Positions 1 to 4,948 of a stretch of DNA of 6,057 bases are shown here, one piece after another. The position numbers and the translations under genes were made by a program. A model generated the notes under the pieces. That model saw only the letters and a program-made list of their open reading frames with translations. It was not told the origin of the DNA and searched no databases. This stretch comes from Nitrososphaerota archaeon. GTDB taxonomy: Archaea > Thermoproteota > Nitrososphaeria > Nitrososphaerales > UBA57. How positions within the stretch are numbered: the stretch's first letter is position 1; each line of letters starts with the position of its first letter. The stretch is taken from the NCBI GenBank assembly GCA_016180375.1, contig JACPBJ010000087.1:1-6057 (forward strand), written 5' to 3'.

Positions 1-396
1 TTGCCACTGCTAGGTTCATTTGAACTAGATAATTTTACTGACCTAGCATCAATCATAATCGTCATCATGTCGCTATATTATGGTGTGAGGATAGTACGTC
101 TCTCCGAGGAGATGGAGTTCGTTGCGCTAAAAGGCGGTAGAGCTCCCTACTATATTATGGCTGGAATGGGGTTCTTGGCACTGAACCGGTTATTGGACTT
201 CCTTTCGGAGCCCTTTCTCGAAACGATGTTTGGAGAAGAGGTCGCTTTAACATTCGACGACCCTCCAGCAATGCTGGCTGCGCTTTTCATTTTCTTGGGA
301 GTGAGGAATATGTATGCTATCTACAGAAAAGGCTCGGAGCTAAAGAAGGACGCTAAGCCAGAGGAAATTTGGAAAACAGAAAGTGATTCAGTCTAG
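1..396 (+). CDS. Small three-helix membrane protein of unknown function (5' end uncertain)
   Basis: I do not recognise this 131-residue protein. Three hydrophobic stretches are visible, at about residues 15-33, 50-68 and 88-107, so it is very likely an integral membrane protein. The loop after helix 1 is charged (LSEEMEF), the loop between helices 2 and 3 is acidic, and the tail from residue 109 is soluble and highly charged (SELKKDAKPEEIW). A tail of that kind often lies in the cytoplasm. There is no lipobox, cleavable signal or catalytic motif. The first base of the window is the T of a TTG codon. This could be the true start, but the frame may also continue upstream, so the N-terminus is uncertain. 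The stop codon TAG shares the palindrome CTAG with the stop of the convergent downstream gene. A role as accessory subunit or sensor partner cannot be judged without the left-hand neighbours. Confidence 0.7.
   Translation: MPLLGSFELDNFTDLASIIIVIMSLYYGVRIVRLSEEMEFVALKGGRAPYYIMAGMGFLALNRLLDFLSEPFLETMFGEEVALTFDDPPAMLAALFIFLGVRNMYAIYRKGSELKKDAKPEEIWKTESDSV
393..396. other. Overlapping convergent stop codons in one CTAG
   Basis: The rightward membrane-protein gene ends with TAG at 394-396, and the leftward RHH gene ends with TAG read from 395-393. The palindrome CTAG therefore serves both stops. There is no room for a terminator between the genes, so each transcript must end inside, or antisense to, its neighbour. 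Confidence 0.85.
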
Positions 397-1013
397 GAAG
401 AGTCATCGACCGTATTACTTAGTTTCTTCAAAACTGCGGTCAGGAACCCTGCTTTCACAACTTGATCGATTACCACATAACCAAAGACATTGAACATCGC
501 TTCAAATGCCTTGAAGAGATTCTTTGTATGCTCCATAGGCATCTCTGGGACGAATACGAGTTTCAGAAAAAGTTCGTCCGCGCCCTTCTGCTCCACAGTT
601 GCTTCGGTGCAGTCCCAAGAGAAGTCTGATATAAGCTTCTTAATCGAAGATGCTAAATCTTGTTCAGAGCCATTGTTCAGAAAGACATGCGCATACCACT
701 TCGCGTTATCGTATACTTGTTTTTGCCATTCGTTCTTGAATCTCTTGTACGCTTTAGTGCTAGCTGAATACCAAAGGTCTTGGTTGACGAGTATCATTCT
801 GGATCTCTTTGCTCTGTCAAGCATTTTCTTTGCCTGAACTGCGTCGCCCGGGGTAAAGCTATGCTTGTAACTTTCAAGAGCTGCAAGACCAATTTCGTTT
901 ATCAGGCTGTAGAGGGTCTTTCCCTGCGAATTTGCAAGTTTATTGAGTTCATCTGCTATCTCTTCGCTCATATTTACAGTCCTTCGTTTACCGAAGGTTG
1001 TGGATAGTGACAC
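393..1013 (-). CDS. Ribbon-helix-helix DNA-binding protein with a large uncharacterised C-terminal region
   Basis: The 206-residue product begins with a segment typical of ribbon-helix-helix (RHH, CopG/MetJ-like) regulators. It has a basic strand KRRTVNMS (residues 9-16), helix EEIADELNKLANSQG (17-31) and a second helix TLYSLINEIGLAALESYK (33-50). RHH proteins bind DNA as dimers, with the strand pair in the major groove of a two-fold operator. Residues 51-206 are not recognised. They appear to be a helical, basic, aromatic-rich part (about 57-130, with WYSASTKAYKRFKNEW), a probable strand ELFLKLVFVPEMP (147-159) and two helices up to residue 198. The whole protein is far longer than a minimal RHH repressor (45-80 residues), so the C-terminus is probably a sensing or oligomerisation domain. 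GTG 1013 is chosen because the internal ATG at 971 would remove most of the DNA-contacting strand. A perfect inverted repeat lies one base upstream of the start, which suggests autoregulation. A nucleic-acid-associated role other than repression is possible. Confidence 0.8.
   Translation of the reverse strand: MSLSTTFGKRRTVNMSEEIADELNKLANSQGKTLYSLINEIGLAALESYKHSFTPGDAVQAKKMLDRAKRSRMILVNQDLWYSASTKAYKRFKNEWQKQVYDNAKWYAHVFLNNGSEQDLASSIKKLISDFSWDCTEATVEQKGADELFLKLVFVPEMPMEHTKNLFKAFEAMFNVFGYVVIDQVVKAGFLTAVLKKLSNTVDDSS
981..997 (-). repeat. Short perfect hairpin in the first codons of the RHH gene
   Basis: Arms CCTTCG (981-986) and CGAAGG (992-997) are exact reverse complements around a 5-base loop. 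In the leftward transcript they form a small GC-containing stem 16 bases after the GTG start at 1013, inside codons 6-11. It could affect initiation on a short or absent leader. Six-base arms also arise by chance, and the codons encode the basic RHH strand, so protein-level constraint may explain the sequence. Confidence 0.35.
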
Positions 1014-1014
1014 G

Positions 1015-1038
1015 GATTGTTAGTCCTACCTAACAATC
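1015..1038. promoter_or_regulatory. Perfect 9-bp inverted repeat, likely operator at the RHH gene start
   Basis: The left arm GATTGTTAG (1015-1023) and right arm CTAACAATC (1030-1038) are exact reverse complements separated by six bases, TCCTAC. The element begins two bases upstream of the RHH start codon (GTG, 1013-1011) and ends where the leftward TATA-like box begins (1040-1048). It therefore fills the space from the promoter to the expected transcription start. A dimeric repressor bound here would block RNA polymerase recruitment or initiation. The RHH protein encoded next to it is the natural candidate ligand (inference). As RNA it could form a 9-bp stem, but it lies at or before the expected transcription start, so a DNA operator is the better reading. 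Confidence 0.7.
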
Positions 1039-1039
1039 T

Positions 1040-1048
1040 AATAAATAT
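1040..1048 (-). promoter_or_regulatory. TATA-like box for the leftward RHH gene
   Basis: Read leftward, the sequence is ATATTTATT, close to the archaeal TATA-box pattern. Its centre is about 31 bp upstream of the GTG at 1013. That fits a transcription start near 1019 and a leaderless or nearly leaderless mRNA. No Shine-Dalgarno sequence precedes the GTG, which agrees with this. The call rests on spacing and composition only. Confidence 0.5.
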
Positions 1049-1078
1049 CGTGGTTTTCATTTTAGGCTATTCGTTAAA

Positions 1079-1104
1079 GAGTGCAATTGCATTCATTTGC
1101 ACTC
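1079..1104. promoter_or_regulatory. Second inverted repeat with nested palindrome, likely operator of the ParB-permease operon
   Basis: Arms GAGTGCAA (1079-1086) and TTGCACTC (1097-1104) are exact reverse complements with a 10-base spacer. A perfect 10-bp palindrome, TGCAATTGCA, is nested at 1082-1091. In addition TTGCA occurs at 1087-1091 and again at 1097-1101, exactly 10 bp apart and so on the same face of the helix. The element ends about 40 bp upstream of the ParB-like start codon, just before the weak TATA-like sequence. This is a position where bound protein can block or help TBP/TFB loading. The sequence does not resemble the bacterial parS core (TGTTTCACGTGAAACA). It also differs from the repeat at 1015-1038, which suggests two binding specificities in one intergenic region. 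Confidence 0.6.
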
Positions 1105-1111
1105 AAAATCT

Positions 1112-1120
1112 ACATTATTT
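1112..1120 (+). promoter_or_regulatory. Weak TATA-like sequence for the ParB-permease operon
   Basis: ACATTATTT is A/T-rich and centred about 28 bp upstream of the TTG start at 1144. This is the spacing expected for leaderless archaeal transcription. The match is poor, which would suit a promoter that needs an activator or is tightly controlled through the inverted repeat just upstream. The other A/T stretch, AATATCTTA (1125-1133), is too close to the start codon to serve this gene. Confidence 0.3.
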
Positions 1121-1143
1121 CTGCAATATCTTAAGCGAACACG

Positions 1144-2049
1144 TTGCTACGCGCAAGTTCGAGGCTGATAGAGTTTAGTGAAGAAATAGAACTCTCGAAA
1201 ATCCGTCCATCCAAAGTTCAGCTAAGGTCTTTCTTTGAGGGCGTAGAGGAGCTGGCTGCTTCCATATTTACGCACGGTCTCTTGGAGCCGATAATAGTCA
1301 GACCCGAGAATGATTATTTCGAGGTCGTTGCAGGGAACCGTAGACTATCAGCATGCAAACTCTTGCGATGGAAGAGGGTTCCATGCCATATAGTTGACCT
1401 TGACGATAAGGAAGCTTTTGAAGTTGCAATAGTGGAAAACGTCCAGCGAAAGACACTAACGCCTATCGAGGAAGCCAAAGCCTATCGAAACTACGTGTCA
1501 GAGCATGGATGGGGCAGCATAAGTGAGCTTGCGGGAAGGATTGGCAAAAGTCAGGAATATGTCAGTAAAAGACTACGCCTCTTGGACCTTCCTTCAAAAG
1601 TTATTGATGAAATTATTAGCCGGCGAATAAATCCAAGCACTGCTGAGGAACTGCTATCGATTGATGATACCCACTCAAGAGCCGAGCTTGGCATCCTGAT
1701 AGCAAGAACAGGAATGACAAGGCATGAAGTGCGGGAAATGGTAAAGTCCTCAAAGCGTCTCAATAATAGAGATGCTTCAGTCAGGCTTGAAAGGCAAAGG
1801 TTGCAGTCACGATCTTTAAAGAAGGCGCTGGCAGTCCTGAGAATTACCATGATGAGAATTGATGAAATAATTGAGGATATTGGTGATGATTGGCTCGTAA
1901 AAGAGTTCTTAATGGAACGTAGGAGAACATTACACGATCAAATTTCAGTCATGATTAGGTTCAAAATGCGAACAGACAAACTGTGCAGAAATGGGGCAAT
2001 CAATCCTTTGAGGGTGGAGGAACCCTTATTACATCTACCTCACCGATGA
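1144..2049 (+). CDS. ParB/Spo0J-family DNA-binding protein, probable operon regulator
   Basis: The 301-residue protein has the ParB N-terminal domain and a helix-turn-helix domain. Visible ParB motifs are GLLEPIIVRP (45-54), VVAGNRRLSACK (61-72) and AIVENVQRKTLTPIEEAKAY (95-114). The helix-turn-helix lies at about 125-150 (SISELAGRIGKSQEYVSKRL). Residues 210-275 are predicted helical and basic, and may form a dimerisation region. In partitioning ParB proteins the arginine-rich box is GERRxRA and helps bind CTP. Here it is GNRRLSA, so the glutamate and the last arginine are replaced, while E98 and N99 of the ENxQR box are kept. The start is TTG 1144, because an in-frame stop lies at 1132-1134 and no other start codon intervenes. 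There is no ParA gene in the window and only 10 bp before a sugar-type permease gene. A sequence-specific regulator of the transporter, perhaps nucleotide-responsive, is my inference. A partitioning or nucleoid role remains possible. Confidence 0.88.
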   Translation: MLRASSRLIEFSEEIELSKIRPSKVQLRSFFEGVEELAASIFTHGLLEPIIVRPENDYFEVVAGNRRLSACKLLRWKRVPCHIVDLDDKEAFEVAIVENVQRKTLTPIEEAKAYRNYVSEHGWGSISELAGRIGKSQEYVSKRLRLLDLPSKVIDEIISRRINPSTAEELLSIDDTHSRAELGILIARTGMTRHEVREMVKSSKRLNNRDASVRLERQRLQSRSLKKALAVLRITMMRIDEIIEDIGDDWLVKEFLMERRRTLHDQISVMIRFKMRTDKLCRNGAINPLRVEEPLLHLPHR

Positions 2050-2059
2050 TGTTGATGTT

Positions 2060-2941
2060 ATGAGCAGGATTCCATATCTGTTCATAGTTCCTGCAGTCAT
2101 AGCGGTTTTTGGCATAGGCTTCCTCCCGATAGCTCATTCCATTTATCTGAGCCTTACATCGTTTTCAGTGCTTAGTCCTGAACCGCAGTTTGTTGGAATA
2201 CAGAACTACGTCATGCTATTACGTGATCCAATCTTCTATAACGCTGCAGGCGTAACAACGATATGGGTAGTTGGAACAGTTGTAATAGAATTTGTCGTCG
2301 GACTGTTCCTAGCTTTGCTTATGTTCGGAGAATTCAAGGGCAGGAGGGTCTTTGAGAATATTCTTCTTGCGCCTCTTGCAATTTCTCCGATAGTCATGGG
2401 AGTTCTTTTCTCTCCAAACGTACTTTTGGACGATCTAAACACTTTGCTGTTCTATGGTCTTGGTACAGGTCTCTTCATTGATGTGAACCAGCCCTTCGTC
2501 TATTATGGAATGATGATACTGGCAGATGCGTTTGTTTGGGCTCCTCTGCTCATGCTTGTCATGCTGGCAGTCATGCAGAACATCCCGAAAGAGAATTTTG
2601 AGGCGGCGAACGTCTACGGAGCATCGTCATTTCAGACTTTCAGGCGGGTGACCTTCCCCGCAATAATTTATTCGCCGGTTCTTGCTACAATACTTGTCCT
2701 CAGAGTTATTGACAGTTTCAGAGCCTATGAAATACCTTTCACTTGGAGTTTCTGGATCGGTCAGGAGAGGCTTGGTTCTCCAATAGATACATTCAGTGTA
2801 CTCATGTTCAAACTCTTCTTCCTCAGGACAGATTTGCCCCTATCTTACGTAGCGACCATTGCAATGGTGCTTCTTGTGATAAGCATCAGTGTTGCTTTAT
2901 TGATAACGCGACTTGCGACTAAAAGCTGGGAGGGGTCCTAA
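2060..2941 (+). CDS. Sugar-type ABC transporter permease, MalF/UgpA-like (CUT1)
   Basis: This 293-residue protein is an integral membrane permease of the carbohydrate-uptake ABC family. It forms a heterodimer with the next gene product and lets substrate through when the ATPase works. It has about six hydrophobic helices, at roughly 5-30, 65-90, 100-120, 145-172, 203-220 and 262-285. The cytoplasmic coupling loop at about residues 180-202 carries the EAA motif, with E181, A182, A183, G187 and P200. The typical N-terminal start (IPYLFIVPAVIAV) and the FVGIQNY segment after helix 1 are present. It lacks the large extra periplasmic P2 domain of E. coli MalF and resembles the short archaeal and Gram-positive forms. 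ATG 2060 is the only good start after the in-frame stop at 2009-2011. No strong Shine-Dalgarno is seen, so translation is probably coupled to the ParB-like gene ending 10 bp upstream. The substrate cannot be deduced. Confidence 0.92.
   Translation: MSRIPYLFIVPAVIAVFGIGFLPIAHSIYLSLTSFSVLSPEPQFVGIQNYVMLLRDPIFYNAAGVTTIWVVGTVVIEFVVGLFLALLMFGEFKGRRVFENILLAPLAISPIVMGVLFSPNVLLDDLNTLLFYGLGTGLFIDVNQPFVYYGMMILADAFVWAPLLMLVMLAVMQNIPKENFEAANVYGASSFQTFRRVTFPAIIYSPVLATILVLRVIDSFRAYEIPFTWSFWIGQERLGSPIDTFSVLMFKLFFLRTDLPLSYVATIAMVLLVISISVALLITRLATKSWEGS
2929..2933 (+). promoter_or_regulatory. Shine-Dalgarno for the second permease gene
   Basis: GGAGG sits inside a GGGAGGGG run at the 3' end of the first permease gene, 10 bases before a TTG codon at 2944. 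It supports that TTG as the start despite its being a weak start codon. It also shows that internal genes of this operon use a Shine-Dalgarno, whereas the first genes of the transcription units appear to lack one. Confidence 0.65.
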
Positions 2942-2943
2942 AA

Positions 2944-3801
2944 TTGGCGAAGACTTGGGCTAGAATTGTGCTTCTGGCCATGGCGTCGTTCTGGATAATC
3001 TGGCCTTTATCGACGATGGTTGAAGAGGGCTTCAGAATAGACCTCGGACCTCTGTACTCAGGAAGAGGCCAAAGCTTCGTGGGCAAATTCTTTCAGGGTC
3101 AAGGAGGAATCAGACCGAATCCTATAGTATTTCTAAAGCTACTCACAGTCGAGGCTTTCCCACGTCTTGTTTTGAACAGTAGTGTAATCGCAGCATTGAG
3201 TATTGGGATATCTTTGGCTGTAGGAATACCCGCTGCATACGCACTGGCAAGGTACAAATTCTCCGGCAAGGCTCTTTTCACTTCGTTCATACTCATTCTG
3301 AGAACAATATCGCCATTTGCGCTCATTGTTCCGTTCTTCATAGCCTACGGGCAGTTGGGACTCTTCGATACATACCTAGGGATGGCGCTTGTCTACCTTG
3401 TGATCAACATCCCCATCGTAACCTTAATGCTTAGAGGGTTCTTTTCGGATATACCAAAGTCCATCTACGAAGCCGCATCGACTAGCGGTGCTTCGGAATT
3501 CACTATTCTCAGGAAAGTTGCACTCCCTCTGATAATACCTGGGTTGATAGCAACTGTCATATTCGCCTTCGTAGCTACTTGGAACGAATTTACCTTTGCC
3601 CAGTTCCTCTCGGGAATAAGCGTCAAGACAGTCAGCAGAGCGGTATGGACGGGATTCGGAGAGTCTATAGAGTCTTTCAGGGTTCTTGACTTCGATGAGC
3701 TGAATGCTGGCGGCACTTTAGCAATTCTTCCAGCATTGGTCCTCTCGCTGTTGATTAAGAAATACATGGCTCGTGGTCTTAGTCTGGGAACGACCCGCTA
3801 G
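2944..3801 (+). CDS. Sugar-type ABC transporter permease, MalG/UgpE-like (CUT1)
   Basis: This 285-residue protein is the second membrane-spanning subunit of the importer. Hydrophobic helices lie at about 7-24, 77-103, 112-135, 143-163, 197-213 and 257-272. The coupling loop EAASTSGASEFTILRKVALP (176-195) has the EAA motif with E176, A177, A178, G182 and P195. The segment VATWNEFTFA (210-219) and the C-terminal YMARGLSLG are family signatures of MalG-type permeases, whose ends contact the ATPase. The loop after helix 1 (about 28-60) is glycine-rich and shows no family pattern that I recognise. The TTG start at 2944 follows the upstream stop by two bases and has a good Shine-Dalgarno at 2929-2933. 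The gene ends in a CTAG shared with the convergent ATPase gene, so the permease and ATPase transcripts can overlap as antisense. Confidence 0.92.
   Translation: MAKTWARIVLLAMASFWIIWPLSTMVEEGFRIDLGPLYSGRGQSFVGKFFQGQGGIRPNPIVFLKLLTVEAFPRLVLNSSVIAALSIGISLAVGIPAAYALARYKFSGKALFTSFILILRTISPFALIVPFFIAYGQLGLFDTYLGMALVYLVINIPIVTLMLRGFFSDIPKSIYEAASTSGASEFTILRKVALPLIIPGLIATVIFAFVATWNEFTFAQFLSGISVKTVSRAVWTGFGESIESFRVLDFDELNAGGTLAILPALVLSLLIKKYMARGLSLGTTR
3798..3801. other. Second CTAG shared by convergent stop codons
   Basis: The second permease gene ends with TAG at 3799-3801 and the ATPase gene ends with TAG read from 3800-3798. The arrangement is identical to that at 393-396. Transcripts of the two permeases and of the ATPase, which should act in one complex, must have complementary 3' ends unless termination occurs inside coding sequence. 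Confidence 0.85.
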
Positions 3802-4874
3802 AGAGCGCTACCTGTCTGAGCATCGAAGACGGCAAGCCTTCTGTCATCGAACCTAAGGTAGACCTTATCCCCAATCTCAGCCCTAAAGCCAGCCTTCTCC
3901 CTAGCCCTAATTATCGAATTCCCAACCTTAACATCGACAATCGTGCTGTCTCCTAATGATTCAAGAAGGTAAATCTCTCCGCTGCAGGACATTCCGTCAA
4001 GAGGCTGGGAACTCACACGAATATCCTCAGGTCTAATCCCTATCCTGACCTTCGCGCCAGAGGCGAGCTTCCCAACTTTCGACTTTGGAAGCATTATTGA
4101 TGATTGAGTTCCGGCCAGTTGAACCTGCCCGTTTCCAGCAAGGCCGTCGATAAGGTTCATTGGAGGGTTTCCAATGAAGGATGCAACCCAATCATCCTTT
4201 GGAGCATCATAGATGGTATCCGGCGAGTCTATCTGAACAATCTTGCCGTTCCTGATTACCGCAATCCTATCTGACATCGTCATCGCTTCCGTCTGATCAT
4301 GAGTGACATAGATGAGCGTCGTCTCCAGCATCCTCTGGAGTTTCTTTAGCTCTGTTCTCATGGCAATTCTAAGGCTGGCATCGACGCTTGAAAGAGGTTC
4401 GTCCATTAGGAAGACATCCGGCTTTCTAATAATGGCCCTCCCAAGAGCTACTCTCTGCTGCTCTCCGCCGCTGAGCTGCTTTGGCTTTCTATCAAGAAGG
4501 CGAGTTATTTCCAAAAGCTCTGCAACTTCTTGGACTCTCTTCTTTACTTCTTCCGGTGGAGTATTTCGAATTGCTAGGGGGAAGGCGATATTCTCATAGA
4601 CTATCATGTGAGGAAAGAGAGCATAATTCTGGAAGACTAGGGCGATATTCCTATCGCGGGGAGGAATATCATTTACCTTTTTGTCCCCGAAGTAAATCTC
4701 ACCCTCGCTTGGAATTTCAAGACCTGCAATAAGGCGCAGAACCGTTGTCTTGCCTCCTCCGGAAGGACCCAATATTGTAAGAAATTCCTTGTCCTTTATG
4801 TCGAGACTCACGCCTTCAATTGCGGCAACATTCCCATAGCGCTTGCTAACATTCTTCAGGGCTACGTTGACCAT
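3798..4874 (-). CDS. ABC transporter ATPase, MalK/UgpC type
   Basis: The 358-residue cytoplasmic ATPase hydrolyses ATP to power an importer of the carbohydrate-uptake class. Visible motifs, in order, are Walker A GPSGGGKTT (36-44), Q-loop Q82 in FQNYALFPHM, ABC signature LSGGEQQRVALGRA (134-147), Walker B VFLMDEP (154-160, with D158 and E159), D-loop SSVDA (162-166) and H-loop H192 in THDQTEAM. FIGNPPMNLI (233-242) leads into the C-terminal OB-fold/TOBE regulatory region (about 242-358), including RIGIRPEDI (277-285). This domain layout and length are those of MalK, UgpC and MsmK. All catalytic residues are intact. The gene is convergent with the two permease genes rather than in their operon. 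It may be a shared ATPase serving several permease pairs, as is known for some MsmK-type proteins, or simply be regulated apart. ATG 4874 starts directly at the conserved MVNVALKNVSKRYG sequence. Confidence 0.95.
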   Translation of the reverse strand: MVNVALKNVSKRYGNVAAIEGVSLDIKDKEFLTILGPSGGGKTTVLRLIAGLEIPSEGEIYFGDKKVNDIPPRDRNIALVFQNYALFPHMIVYENIAFPLAIRNTPPEEVKKRVQEVAELLEITRLLDRKPKQLSGGEQQRVALGRAIIRKPDVFLMDEPLSSVDASLRIAMRTELKKLQRMLETTLIYVTHDQTEAMTMSDRIAVIRNGKIVQIDSPDTIYDAPKDDWVASFIGNPPMNLIDGLAGNGQVQLAGTQSSIMLPKSKVGKLASGAKVRIGIRPEDIRVSSQPLDGMSCSGEIYLLESLGDSTIVDVKVGNSIIRAREKAGFRAEIGDKVYLRFDDRRLAVFDAQTGSAL

Positions 4875-4948
4875 CTCTATGGAGTTTAATGCCTTACCTT
4901 CTTAAGTTTTCCAAAGACTAAAAACATCCTTCGCGTTCATAGTTGCAA
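4875..4948. promoter_or_regulatory. Divergent promoter region between ATPase and chaperonin genes
   Basis: This 74-bp gap must hold the promoter of the leftward ATPase gene and probably that of the rightward chaperonin gene. A/T-rich candidates are AACTTAAG read leftward (4903-4910, centred about 32 bp before the ATPase ATG) and ACTAAAAAC read rightward (4917-4925, about 28 bp before GTG 4949). Both spacings suit leaderless archaeal mRNAs. No long inverted repeat like those at 1014-1143 was found here. The boxes are assigned by spacing and composition only. Confidence 0.4.

Noticed and set aside
490..1007. Rightward open frames opposite the RHH gene (490-837 and 780-1007)
   Set aside because: They are antisense to a gene with a clear RHH domain, show no recognisable motif and have no convincing initiation signals.
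1130..1135. CTTAAG occurring in both divergent promoter regions (1130-1135 and 4901-4906)
   Set aside because: A six-base palindrome is expected about once or twice in 6 kb by chance, and its position relative to the start codons differs between the two sites.
1014..1143. tRNA, small RNA or CRISPR content in the divergent intergenic region
   Set aside because: There is no cloverleaf, no T-loop sequence and no regularly spaced direct repeats of CRISPR length. The two inverted repeats and TATA-like boxes account for the visible structure.
1551..1850. Leftward open frame inside the ParB-like gene
   Set aside because: It is a low-complexity, serine-rich shadow of the helix-turn-helix and C-terminal coding region, with no independent support.
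2011..2026. Small inverted repeat AGGGT / ACCCT near the end of the ParB-like gene, considered as an attenuator before the permease genes
   Set aside because: The arms are only five bases, it lies within coding sequence, and there is no following T-run. It is likely chance.
1144..2049. Plasmid or chromosome partition locus with parS
   Set aside because: There is no ParA gene and no sequence resembling the parS core in the flanking region, and the gene is packed with transporter genes.
3518..3525. Extra copy of the half-site TTGCACTC inside the second permease gene
   Set aside because: It is a single half-site with no matching arm nearby and lies in conserved coding sequence. It is probably chance.
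4312..4732. Rightward open frames opposite the ATPase gene (4312-4599 and 4481-4732)
   Set aside because: They are complementary to the conserved Walker, signature and Q-loop coding region. The sequence is explained by the ATPase.
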